From Thermodesulfobacteriota bacterium (lineage in GTDB: Bacteria > Desulfobacterota_D > UBA1144), in NCBI GenBank assembly GCA_030835345.1, contig JAURPH010000008.1:1-64000 (forward strand): a stretch of 64,000 nucleotides of DNA, written 5' to 3'. The notes below the pieces were generated by a model, which worked only from the letters and a program-made list of their open reading frames with translations, did no database searches and had not been told where the DNA came from. This document shows, in pieces, positions 17,351 to 24,910 of the stretch (positions within the stretch are counted from its first letter, which is position 1; the number at the start of each line of letters is the position of its first letter). Both the position numbers and the translations under genes were made by a program.

Positions 17351-18895
17351 ATGGGCAATATGAGTAATATCTATATAACAACACCTATTTATTATGTTAA
17401 TGACAAACCACATGTAGGACATGCTTACACCAGCATTGCCAGCGATGTATTAGCAAGATTTTACAGATTAAAAAATTATGAAGTTTTTTTTCTCACTGGT
17501 ACTGATGAACATGGTCAAAAAATTCAGCAAGCGACTAAAAATAACAATTTAAACACTCAAGAATTTGTTGATAGTATGAGTTTAAATTTTCAAAACCTTA
17601 CTAAAACTTTAAATCTCTCCAATAATGATTTTGTTAGAACAAGTTCCCAAAGGCATATTGAAGCCGTAAGAACTTTCTGGGAAAAATTGAGCGATAATGG
17701 ACAGATTTATTTGGATAAATATTCAGGATGGTATTCAATACGAGATGAAGCATTTTATAATGAAGATGAAATTATAGATGGGCTTGCACCTACAGGGGCA
17801 CCAGTTGAATGGGTAGAAGAATCAAGTTATTTTTTTAAATTGTCAGAATGGGAAGAGAAATTATTGAAGTTTTATTCAGATAATCCAACCTTTATTCAGC
17901 CTAAGTCTAGATATAATGAAGTGGTAAGTTTTGTTAAGCAAGGCTTAAAAGACTTGTCAATTTCTAGGACAAGTTTTGATTGGGGTGTTAAGGTTCCAGG
18001 AGATGAATCTCATGTTGTTTATGTGTGGATTGATGCACTAACTAATTATTTAACAGCATTAGGATATCCTAACAATGAGAGCAAGCCTTTAAATGATTTT
18101 TGGCCAGCAAATTTTCACTTTGTTGGTAAAGACATCTTAAGGTTTCATGCAGTATATTGGCCAGCTTTGTTAATGGCTGCAGGAATGGACTTACCAAGAA
18201 AGATTATAGCTCATGGTTGGTGGACTGTAGAGAAGGAAAAAATGTCTAAGTCTTTAGGAAATGTTGTTAATCCTGAAGATATTATTAACAAATATGGACT
18301 TGACCAGTTTAGATATTTCTTATTAAGAGAGGTTCCTTTTGGTAATGATGGAGATTTCTCAGAGGATGCTTTAATAAGTAGAATTAATTCTGAACTTGCA
18401 AATAACTTTGGGAATCTTGTGAATAGGGTTTTTTCTATGACAAAAAAGAGTCTCAATGGAGTTATACCAGAACAACAGGAACTTAAAGAAGAAGAGCAAA
18501 ATTTAATTAATATTTGCGACGAAAACCTTTCAGAATATATGGTTTGTTTTAAATCAGTTGAATTTAGCAAAGCTATTGATTCAGTTGTTGGGATAATCTC
18601 GATGACTAACAAGTATATTGATAACACTAAGCCTTGGGCTTTAGCAAAAGAAGGGAAGGTTGAAGATCTTAAGCGTGTTTTACGAGTATCTCTGGAAGTT
18701 ATAAGATTAGTTTCCATACTTTTTTATCCAATAATCCCTTCATCATCAATAAAAATTTTAAAAGCACTTAATTTATCAATAGATGAAGAAGCAAATTGTT
18801 TTGCAGGGCCTGGAAGTGTCGCTTCTTTAGTGGCTAATGATACAATTGGTGATTTAGATTTATTGTTTCCTAAAATTGACAAAAATTTAACTTAA
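17351..18895 (+). CDS. metG: Methionyl-tRNA synthetase
   Basis: A 514-residue class I synthetase. The HIGH motif is HVGHAYT near residue 24 and KMSKSLGNVV near residue 300; the anticodon-binding helical domain follows. The zinc-knuckle region (SGWYSIRDEAFYNEDEII) has no cysteines, and the C-terminal dimerisation domain is absent, so this is a short, zinc-free MetG type. Two nearby starts exist, ATG 17351 and ATG 17360. The hexamer TATAAA (17342-17347) just upstream could be a -10 element, which would favour 17360 with a very short leader. Confidence 0.96.
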   Translation: MGNMSNIYITTPIYYVNDKPHVGHAYTSIASDVLARFYRLKNYEVFFLTGTDEHGQKIQQATKNNNLNTQEFVDSMSLNFQNLTKTLNLSNNDFVRTSSQRHIEAVRTFWEKLSDNGQIYLDKYSGWYSIRDEAFYNEDEIIDGLAPTGAPVEWVEESSYFFKLSEWEEKLLKFYSDNPTFIQPKSRYNEVVSFVKQGLKDLSISRTSFDWGVKVPGDESHVVYVWIDALTNYLTALGYPNNESKPLNDFWPANFHFVGKDILRFHAVYWPALLMAAGMDLPRKIIAHGWWTVEKEKMSKSLGNVVNPEDIINKYGLDQFRYFLLREVPFGNDGDFSEDALISRINSELANNFGNLVNRVFSMTKKSLNGVIPEQQELKEEEQNLINICDENLSEYMVCFKSVEFSKAIDSVVGIISMTNKYIDNTKPWALAKEGKVEDLKRVLRVSLEVIRLVSILFYPIIPSSSIKILKALNLSIDEEANCFAGPGSVASLVANDTIGDLDLLFPKIDKNLT

Positions 18896-18903
18896 CTTAT
18901 ATT
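18876..18903 (+). promoter_or_regulatory. Predicted leuA promoter giving a nearly leaderless mRNA
   Basis: TTGACA (18876-18881), a 16-nt spacer and TATATT (18898-18903). Transcription should begin near 18910-18912, only 2 to 4 nt before the leuA ATG at 18914. The -35 lies inside the end of metG. No leader peptide or attenuator fits in the space. Confidence 0.65.
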
Positions 18904-18913
18904 TTTAAATTCA

Positions 18914-20455
18914 ATGAGTAATTTTGTAAAAATATTTGATACAACTCTTCGAGATGGTGAACAAGCTCCTGGTTGTAGCATGAATGAAGAAGAGAAAATT
19001 AAAGTTGCACTACAGCTTGAAAAGCTCGGGGTGAACATAATAGAAGCGGGCTTCCCAATTGCTTCAGAAGGTGACTTTAATTCTGTTAAAATGATAGCAG
19101 ATCAAATTAAAGATTGTGAAGTTGCAGGACTTAGTAGGGCAAATATTAAAGATATAGATAGAGCATGGGAGGCAGTTAAGAAAGCCAAAAATCCCAGGAT
19201 TCATACTTTTATTGCCACTTCAGACATTCATTTGAAGTATAAACTTAAAAAAACCCAAGATGAAGTTTTAGACATAATTCAGAAGTCAGTAGCTCATGCA
19301 GCCAAATACACCTCCAATGTTGAATTTTCATGCGAAGATGCAACTAGGTCTAGCGTAGATTTTTTGTGTAAATCAATTTCTATAGCTATAAAAGCCGGAG
19401 CAACTACAATAAACATACCAGATACTGTTGGATATACGGTTCCATCTGAGTTCTCAAGAATGATAAGAGAAATAAAAAATGGTGTGGATGATATTGAAAA
19501 GACGACAATTAGTGTCCATTGTCATAACGATTTGGGACTAGCAGTAGCTAATTCATTAGCAGCTATTCATGAGGGAGCAAGACAAGTTGAATGCACAATT
19601 AATGGTTTAGGAGAAAGGGCTGGTAATGCCTCTTTGGAAGAAATAGTAATGGCATTGAAAGTAAGAAATGATTTAAACCCATTTGAAACCAAGGTTGACT
19701 CTAAACAAATTTATGCCTCAAGCAAGTTAGTTAGTAGTGTAACAGGAGTCAATGTTCAACCTAATAAGGCGATTGTTGGTGCAAATGCCTTTGCTCATGA
19801 AGCTGGTATTCATCAAGATGGAGTTTTAAAGCAAAGAGATACATATGAAATTATGGAAGCATCCGAGGTAGGTATACCTTCAAACTATATCGTTTTAGGA
19901 AAACATTCAGGAAGGCATGCTTTTAAGGACAGATTGACTGAGTTTGGTTATAAATTAGATGATGAAAAGTTTGAAATTGCATTCATAAAATTTAAGGAGT
20001 TATGTGATAAGAAGAAGTATGTTTTTGATGAGGATATTGAAGCGCTTATTAATGAAGAGTTCGTAAGATCTGGTGATTATTATAAGCTTGTTTCCCTAAG
20101 TTGTTCATCAGGAACTAAAAATGATCCTTCAGCTGAGCTAACTCTGATGGCAAATGAAGAGCCTATAACTATCTCGGAAAGCGGTGACGGCCCCATAGAT
20201 TCGGTTTTTAGAGCAATATGTAAAGCTGTAGGAGTAGAACCAAAACTTGATTCATACAATGTAGCATCTGTGACAGGAGGAATGGACGCACAAGCTGAGG
20301 TTTCTGTCATAATAAAAGATGATGGTTTTACTGCTAGAGGAAAAGGTGCTAGTACTGATGTTATAGTGGCAAGTGCAAAAGCCTTTATTAATGCACTTAA
20401 TAACTTAAGATGGCGAAAATTGCATCCAAAAATTGCTTCCCCTAAAGGAATTTAA
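18914..20455 (+). CDS. leuA: 2-isopropylmalate synthase
   Basis: A 513-residue LeuA, the first committed enzyme of leucine synthesis (acetyl-CoA plus 2-oxoisovalerate). The HMGL-like TIM barrel begins FDTTLRDGEQAPGCSMN and contains the metal-binding HCHNDLGLAVANS and GLGERAGNASLEE. The second half holds the regulatory LeuA dimer domain (SVTGGMDAQAEVSVII), so leucine feedback is likely. Full length. No other leu genes follow; downstream is a short RNA unit. Confidence 0.96.
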   Translation: MSNFVKIFDTTLRDGEQAPGCSMNEEEKIKVALQLEKLGVNIIEAGFPIASEGDFNSVKMIADQIKDCEVAGLSRANIKDIDRAWEAVKKAKNPRIHTFIATSDIHLKYKLKKTQDEVLDIIQKSVAHAAKYTSNVEFSCEDATRSSVDFLCKSISIAIKAGATTINIPDTVGYTVPSEFSRMIREIKNGVDDIEKTTISVHCHNDLGLAVANSLAAIHEGARQVECTINGLGERAGNASLEEIVMALKVRNDLNPFETKVDSKQIYASSKLVSSVTGVNVQPNKAIVGANAFAHEAGIHQDGVLKQRDTYEIMEASEVGIPSNYIVLGKHSGRHAFKDRLTEFGYKLDDEKFEIAFIKFKELCDKKKYVFDEDIEALINEEFVRSGDYYKLVSLSCSSGTKNDPSAELTLMANEEPITISESGDGPIDSVFRAICKAVGVEPKLDSYNVASVTGGMDAQAEVSVIIKDDGFTARGKGASTDVIVASAKAFINALNNLRWRKLHPKIASPKGI

Positions 20456-20472
20456 AAAAAATAATAAAGTTG

Positions 20473-20502
20473 TTGAAATTGAAATGGTGGTTATGCTACA
20501 AT
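20473..20502 (+). promoter_or_regulatory. Predicted promoter of the first small RNA
   Basis: TTGAAA (20473-20478), an 18-nt spacer and TACAAT (20497-20502), placed just after the leuA stop. Initiation is expected near 20509-20510. Confidence 0.55.
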
Positions 20503-20508
20503 TTTATA

Positions 20509-20581
20509 AGCGTAGGTAGGTGATGGTTAAACATCCCCGTAACACTCTGAGAGGTATTTAGCGGTACCTCTCTTTTTTTTT
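20509..20581 (+). ncRNA. Candidate small RNA 1, about 70 nt, ending in a strong terminator
   Basis: Between a promoter-like element and a perfect terminator lies about 70 nt with no start codon and ORF of any length. The 5' part begins GCGTAGGTAGGTGATGG and may fold through GATG/CATC. The 3' hairpin has the 8-bp stem GAGAGGTA / TACCTCTC around the loop TTTAGCGG, followed by nine T residues. The same loop core TTAGCGG recurs in small RNA 2. Alternatives are a leuA 3'-UTR fragment or simply the leuA terminator; the separate promoter argues for an independent RNA. I do not recognise a known family. Confidence 0.5.
20549..20581 (+). terminator. Terminator of leuA and of small RNA 1
   Basis: Perfect 8-bp stem (20549-20556 with 20565-20572), 8-nt loop TTTAGCGG, then T9. 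The T tract touches the stop codon of the convergent small gene. Confidence 0.85.
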
Positions 20582-20828
20582 ATAATCCCTCTATTTTTTC
20601 CCCACAAATTGTACATTTTATGGGTAATTTATCAGTTTCAATCCACTGATCACCTTTTTCTTTAATATTATCTTTGTAATATTGGTATTTTTCTTCTTTA
20701 ACTCTTTTAGAATACTCCAACTCCCAACTTTGGTCTTTAATTCGGTCTTTAAAATATTCTTCTTTTTTGATGCTTATATAAATTTTTTTATCAGAACATT
20801 TACATTTAGTGATGATAATAGGAGACAT
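20580..20828 (-). CDS. Small lysine/glutamate-rich protein with two cysteine pairs (putative zinc ribbon)
   Basis: An 82-residue ORF that I do not recognise. It has a CKC pair near the N terminus (ITKCKCSDKKIY) and a CTIC pair near the C terminus (LPIKCTICGEKIEG), the spacing of a split zinc ribbon, with a charged, probably helical middle rich in Lys, Glu and Tyr. It is flanked on both sides by the two candidate small RNAs and read against them. No good ribosome site precedes the ATG. Codon use is like that of the neighbouring genes, so it is probably real. Confidence 0.55.
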   Translation of the reverse strand: MSPIIITKCKCSDKKIYISIKKEEYFKDRIKDQSWELEYSKRVKEEKYQYYKDNIKEKGDQWIETDKLPIKCTICGEKIEGL

Positions 20829-20869
20829 ACTTTGATAATAATCAATTAATTTAAACTTATAAAGAACTA

Positions 20870-20899
20870 TTGATTTTTTTTAACTATAAAGGCTATTAT
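20870..20899 (+). promoter_or_regulatory. Predicted promoter of the second small RNA
   Basis: TTGATT (20870-20875), an 18-nt spacer and TATTAT (20894-20899). Initiation is expected near 20906, the base of the long stem that follows. Confidence 0.6.
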
Positions 20900-20905
20900 G
20901 GATTT

Positions 20906-21013
20906 AGGTGGAAGGTGGGACTACTTAGCGGATAGTCACGTCAACGGCCTTCCACCCTAAAACACTAATTTTCATTAAAGGGCAACCAGTCCGAAGACTG
21001 GTTGCTTTTTTTT
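20906..21013 (+). ncRNA. Candidate small RNA 2, about 108 nt, two-domain structure
   Basis: This non-coding unit starts at a good promoter and ends at a perfect terminator. The 5' domain closes with TTTAGGTGGAAGG (20903-20915) paired to CCTTCCA-C-CCTAAA (20948-20961, one bulged C), and it encloses a smaller hairpin GACTA / TAGTC with the loop CTTAGCGGA. A single-stranded linker (AACACTAATTTTCATT) follows, then the terminator. GC content is clearly above the surrounding intergenic DNA. It does not carry the SRP RNA or tmRNA signatures, and I do not recognise a riboswitch class. It lies tail to tail with the ADC gene at 21019. Confidence 0.65.
20982..21013 (+). terminator. Terminator of small RNA 2
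   Basis: Perfect 10-bp stem GCAACCAGTC / GACTGGTTGC with a CGAA tetraloop, then eight T residues. The T tract is on the plus strand only, so it serves the small RNA rather than the convergent ADC gene. Confidence 0.9.
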
Positions 21014-21018
21014 ATATT

Positions 21019-21362
21019 CTAAGCACCTGGATAGTAAGGTGTTAAGAATCTGTGTCTCATTGTATATTTGTAAGGAGTTGAGAACAATAGATGTTTTGCA
21101 ACATCATCGTCACTTCTTTCAACTCTTTTTTCCCATACAATTGAAGCTGGTGGAATGATTAAGTTAAATGTAAATGAAATTAATCCATGTACTTTAACAT
21201 CACCAAGTAATCCACCCATGAAGTCAAATGGTGAACCAGCCATGTACCATGATCTGATGTCATCACCAGTAGCAGTTCTAATTGAACTTGGGTCCAATTG
21301 GAATCTGTGTCCGTTTCCGAACTGTGGTGGTAACTCAGAACCAAGATAAGTAACCTGGTGAT
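21019..21362. repeat. Inverted repeat, right copy (pairs with 1-344)
   Basis: Reverse-complement counterpart of bases 1-344; see that entry for the comparison. The match reaches at least the left window edge, so the repeat is longer than can be measured here. Confidence 0.85.
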
Positions 21363-21993
21363 CACTATAAGCTACACTTGGGTGTGTAGTGATTCTGTAG
21401 TTTAATCTTCCCCAGTCTGTTTTACCAAAGAATGTTGGTTTAACAGCTACAGGTTTGTCTGAATAACGACCGTTTGCTGAGTGAAGAACATAACCTCTTC
21501 TTTCCATTAAATGGTTGAAGTAGTTATCGTTTGTTCCGTGCTCAAATCCTGCAATGTAAGCAGCTTTTTTCGGGAAACCGAAAGGCTCTCTACCTGCGAA
21601 AATTGGTGAGTCGTTAGATAGATACATAATTGGGTAGTATCCACCTTTCCAAACTTGTCCGTCAGATCCTTTTACAGTAGCTGATGATGTAACACCAAAC
21701 TCCATGTAAGGTCCTAACATTGTATTTCTGTGTATAACATACCAGAACTCAAGAATATTATCATGAAGTTCTACTGGCTCAGGGTGGAATGCTTTTAAAG
21801 CAGCATCATCTGCTTCAACAACATATGCCATCCAACGGCTTTCTGTGTATGTTAGTGGTACTATGTCATAGTCGAAGACTGGATCCGCAACACCCTGAGA
21901 GATAATATGAATTCTATCTCTATCAAGTGGTAATGGTGGAACTTCACCTTCTTCTAACCATGGATAGCTGTATTCGTTTGCTTGTTTAGCCAT
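21019..21993 (-). CDS. Acetoacetate decarboxylase family protein (copy B)
   Basis: A 324-residue ADC-family protein, longer than classical acetoacetate decarboxylase (about 250). The Schiff-base region GREPFGFPKKAAYI places the Lys-Lys pair at residues 142-143, and MLGPYMEFG holds the partner acidic residue near 98, both as in the family. Related enzymes either release CO2 from beta-keto acids or catalyse aldol and dehydration chemistry, so the substrate is open. AAGGAG precedes the ATG, and codons ending in C are frequent, pointing to high expression. It follows its paralogue by 38 nt in one operon, and its 3' third is duplicated at 1-344. Confidence 0.88.
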   Translation of the reverse strand: MAKQANEYSYPWLEEGEVPPLPLDRDRIHIISQGVADPVFDYDIVPLTYTESRWMAYVVEADDAALKAFHPEPVELHDNILEFWYVIHRNTMLGPYMEFGVTSSATVKGSDGQVWKGGYYPIMYLSNDSPIFAGREPFGFPKKAAYIAGFEHGTNDNYFNHLMERRGYVLHSANGRYSDKPVAVKPTFFGKTDWGRLNYRITTHPSVAYSDHQVTYLGSELPPQFGNGHRFQLDPSSIRTATGDDIRSWYMAGSPFDFMGGLLGDVKVHGLISFTFNLIIPPASIVWEKRVERSDDDVAKHLLFSTPYKYTMRHRFLTPYYPGA

Positions 21994-22031
21994 GTTTATT
22001 CTCCTTCAAAAAATTTTTGTATTTTTAATTC

Positions 22032-23003
22032 CTATGCACCTTGGTGAATTGGGAATTGCTGTCTTAAACCATACTGATATGGTGTTGCATATCCTCTGTA
22101 AGAAGCTGGTCTTTCATATGTTTCTGACCAGATAACTTCTGCTGGAGGAATAACAAGATCAAATGTGAATGAAATCAATCCTTTTACTTCATCGATTTTC
22201 AATTCAGCACCCATGTTATCAAATGGAGTTGCCTGTTGGAACCAGTCGCAAGCATCGCTTGAAGCTGTTCTAGTTAACTCGTTTTTGATTTGGAATCTGT
22301 GTCCTTCTACATTAAATGCAGGTGGAAGAACAGATGGTAAATATGTACATTGCCATTCTGAACTTGCAACATCAGGACGTGTGATAACCTTCATGTTTAA
22401 TCTTCCCCAATCAGTTTGTCCGTAGAAAGCTGGAGGAGTTACAGGGGCGTCATCATACTTACCTTGTGAAGCATGCATTAGGTAACCATTTCTTGACATT
22501 GAGAATGCAAAGAAATCGTCTCCTTTTTCGCCGCCATGCTCAGTTGCTCTAATGTAAGCCATTTTTTTAGGGAATCCTAAAACACGACCTGCATCAACAG
22601 CTGAATCTTGTGTTAAATACATATATGGGTAGTATCCACCCTTCCATGTATTACCTTTTGAGTCTGTATGTGTAGCAGCTACTGTTACACCCATCTCAAG
22701 ATATGGACCTAGCATTGTATTGTTATGTTGTACATACCAATATTCTACTAAATCACCGTTTTCGCCTTCATATACTGATAAAGGTGGGTTTGGACATAGT
22801 CTTTGTAGACAATCCATTGGGCTTTTAAGAATAAAAGCTGACCATCTTGAATCTGTATAAGTTAAAGGAAGAACATCAATATCCCATAGAGGATCGGAAG
22901 GGTTTCCGATAATCCATGACTTAATGTCTCTTTCAACTGGCGGTGCTGGAATCTCGTCTGTCAAGTTCCAGTACTTTGTGTCAACGTTTAAGTGACTTGG
23001 CAT
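22032..23003 (-). CDS. Acetoacetate decarboxylase family protein (diverged paralogue)
   Basis: A 323-residue paralogue of the downstream gene, clearly diverged but collinear: DIDVLPLTYTDSRW, TMLGPYLEMGVTVAA, TWKGGYYPYMYLTQDS and the catalytic-type VLGFPKKMAYI with Lys-Lys at 146-147. I set the start at 23003 (MPSHLN) because AAGGAGG lies 9 nt upstream; the longer ORF from 23066 would run through the ribosome site. First gene of a two-gene operon. Two similar subunits side by side suggest either a hetero-oligomer or two substrate ranges. The leader carries a site complementary to the loops of the small RNAs. Confidence 0.88.
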   Translation of the reverse strand: MPSHLNVDTKYWNLTDEIPAPPVERDIKSWIIGNPSDPLWDIDVLPLTYTDSRWSAFILKSPMDCLQRLCPNPPLSVYEGENGDLVEYWYVQHNNTMLGPYLEMGVTVAATHTDSKGNTWKGGYYPYMYLTQDSAVDAGRVLGFPKKMAYIRATEHGGEKGDDFFAFSMSRNGYLMHASQGKYDDAPVTPPAFYGQTDWGRLNMKVITRPDVASSEWQCTYLPSVLPPAFNVEGHRFQIKNELTRTASSDACDWFQQATPFDNMGAELKIDEVKGLISFTFDLVIPPAEVIWSETYERPASYRGYATPYQYGLRQQFPIHQGA

Positions 23004-23028
23004 AATAATTTGCCTCCTTATAAATAAA

Positions 23029-23036
23029 TTAGCGGA
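23029..23036 (-). promoter_or_regulatory. Possible small-RNA pairing site in the ADC operon leader
   Basis: On the mRNA strand the leader reads TCCGCTAA, fully complementary to TTAGCGGA in the loop of small RNA 2, and over seven bases to the loop of small RNA 1. It lies 11 nt upstream of the Shine-Dalgarno and close to the predicted 5' end of the message. Interaction is inferred only from complementarity. Confidence 0.35.
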
Positions 23037-23049
23037 AGTAGGTTTGTAA

Positions 23050-23077
23050 AATGTAACTAGTATCAAAAAAATTACAA
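23050..23077 (-). promoter_or_regulatory. Predicted promoter of the ADC-family operon
   Basis: On the minus strand TTGTAA (23072-23077), a 16-nt spacer and TACATT (23050-23055). Initiation near 23043 would give a leader of about 40 nt containing CCGCTAA and then AAGGAGG. Confidence 0.45.
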
Positions 23078-23118
23078 GAAAATTTTTATTTTGTGAATTC
23101 TTCCTTTACAATAAGGAA

Positions 23119-24855
23119 ATGAAAGGGATAGAAATTTTCTTTAAAACACTTGAAAAAGAGGGTGTTGAATACATATTTTCACCTCCAAATAGCTTTGGAA
23201 AAAAAGTTGATAAGCTTTTTTCAGATAAATTTAGTAAATCTAAGATGAAGAAAATAATTTCTGGGAATGAGCAAGGTGCTAGCCATATGGCAGATGGTTA
23301 TGCTAGAACTACTGGAAAACCAGGAATAGTTGTTTGTGATTCTGATACGAGTGGTACAAATACAATTACAGGTTTGCAGACTGCAAATATGGATTCTGCA
23401 CCAATGGTAGTTTTTATATGCCACTTTAGTGAAAATGAAAATTTATCTAACATATTTGATCAAATAGATCATATTGGAATTTCAAGATCTACAACTAAGC
23501 ATAATTTTTTATGTGAAAAAGTGGAAGACTTATCTAGAGTTTTAAGAGAAGCACTTTATCTTTCAACTACTGGAAGACCAGGAACAATTTTAGTTGACAT
23601 TCCAAAGCAAGTTTTAGATTCTGAAACAAAGTTTACATTCCCCACAATAAAAAAAGTAAGTGGTTACAAAATTCCTAAAGAAGCAAAATCTGTTGATATT
23701 AAAAAAGCAGCGAAATTAATAATGAATTCAAAAAGACCCATAGTTTTTGGTGGCGGTGGGATAATAATATCTGAAGCCACTGAAGCATTAAGAAAATTCG
23801 CAAATCGTCTCAAAATCCCTGTTACTTTGACACTAATGGGCCTAGGAGGATACCCTCCTGATGATCCGATGAGGGTAAGTTGGATAGGCATGCACGGTTC
23901 TTATTTTGCCAATATGGCCGTTCATAATAGTGACCTTGTAATATCTATTGGTGCCAGATTTGATGACAGGTCAACTGGAGGGGTTTTTGAAAAATTTGCT
24001 CCAAATGCAAAAGTTATTCACATAGATATCGATCCTTCCACCATTAACAAAAATATCGTTGTTCATTGTCCAATTGTTGGAGATGCAAAGACTGTAATAA
24101 ATCAAATAAGCAAAGAAATTCCAATGTCATTTAAACCAAATACTGAAGATAGACTAGCCTGGTTTAATCAAATAAAAGATTGGGAAAATGAGAATCCTAC
24201 TGTAGCAAGGCAAAAAGGAAAAATGATTAAAACCAGTTACGCAATAGATTTAATTTCTAAAATTACTAAGGGTAAAGCTGTAGTTGTTACAGATGTAGGG
24301 CAGCATCAAATGTGGGTAGCCCAATATTATCAATTCGCGAATCCAAGGAATCAAATAACTTCAGGTGGTCTTGGGACAATGGGATTTGGTTTCCCTGCGG
24401 CAATTGGAGCAAAGCTTGGACGCCCTAATGATACAGTTCTTGCAATATGCGGAGATGGAAGTTTCCAGATGAATATGCAAGAATTTAGCACTGCTGTTGA
24501 GAATCAATTAGACTTAAAAATCATTTTAATAAATAACGGACACCATGGAATGGTTAGGCAGTGGCAAACCTTATTTTTTGATAAAAATTATTCATGTTGC
24601 AAGTTTGATTTAAACCCTGACTATGTAAAGATTGCTCAATCATACGGGGCAAAAGCCTTTAAAATTGATTCACCTAATGATTTGGAAGGATCTTTTAAGG
24701 AGGGATTGTCTACTAAAGGGGTAGTATTAATGGAAGTAGTTGTTGATCATACTGAGATGGTATACCCTATGTTAACTCCAGGAGGTACCATGGACGATAT
24801 GTTATTAAGTCCCGATGATCCAATACCTGATGGACCAGTCCCCGATATGTCTTAA
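23119..24855 (+). CDS. ilvB: Acetolactate synthase catalytic subunit-like ThDP enzyme
   Basis: A 578-residue thiamine-diphosphate enzyme. The ThDP/Mg motif ICGDGSFQMNMQEF, the AHAS-diagnostic NNGHHGMVRQWQ and the C-terminal MVYPMLTPGG all point to acetohydroxyacid synthase, which starts valine, leucine and isoleucine synthesis. The activating Glu is in GNEQGASHMADGYAR. The N terminus is odd: SPPNSFGKKVDKLFSD replaces the usual glycine-rich GxPGG segment, and CDSDTSGTNTITG replaces the TSGPG motif. No small regulatory subunit gene (ilvN/ilvH) follows. A different oxo-acid decarboxylation is therefore possible. The hexamer TACAAT ends 6 nt before the ATG, so the message may be leaderless. Confidence 0.85.
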   Translation: MKGIEIFFKTLEKEGVEYIFSPPNSFGKKVDKLFSDKFSKSKMKKIISGNEQGASHMADGYARTTGKPGIVVCDSDTSGTNTITGLQTANMDSAPMVVFICHFSENENLSNIFDQIDHIGISRSTTKHNFLCEKVEDLSRVLREALYLSTTGRPGTILVDIPKQVLDSETKFTFPTIKKVSGYKIPKEAKSVDIKKAAKLIMNSKRPIVFGGGGIIISEATEALRKFANRLKIPVTLTLMGLGGYPPDDPMRVSWIGMHGSYFANMAVHNSDLVISIGARFDDRSTGGVFEKFAPNAKVIHIDIDPSTINKNIVVHCPIVGDAKTVINQISKEIPMSFKPNTEDRLAWFNQIKDWENENPTVARQKGKMIKTSYAIDLISKITKGKAVVVTDVGQHQMWVAQYYQFANPRNQITSGGLGTMGFGFPAAIGAKLGRPNDTVLAICGDGSFQMNMQEFSTAVENQLDLKIILINNGHHGMVRQWQTLFFDKNYSCCKFDLNPDYVKIAQSYGAKAFKIDSPNDLEGSFKEGLSTKGVVLMEVVVDHTEMVYPMLTPGGTMDDMLLSPDDPIPDGPVPDMS

Positions 24856-24910
24856 CTTTTTTAAAATTGGGTAAACTTTTGATAGACCAAAAAAAATGAG
24901 GTTTTAAAAT

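Noticed and set aside
20906-21013. Small RNA 2 as SRP RNA, 6S RNA or a riboswitch
   Set aside because: It lacks the SRP tetraloop region (GGUCAGG...GGAAGCAGC-like), is too short and too differently built for 6S RNA, and no downstream plus-strand gene could be controlled by it as a riboswitch because it ends in a terminator facing a convergent gene.
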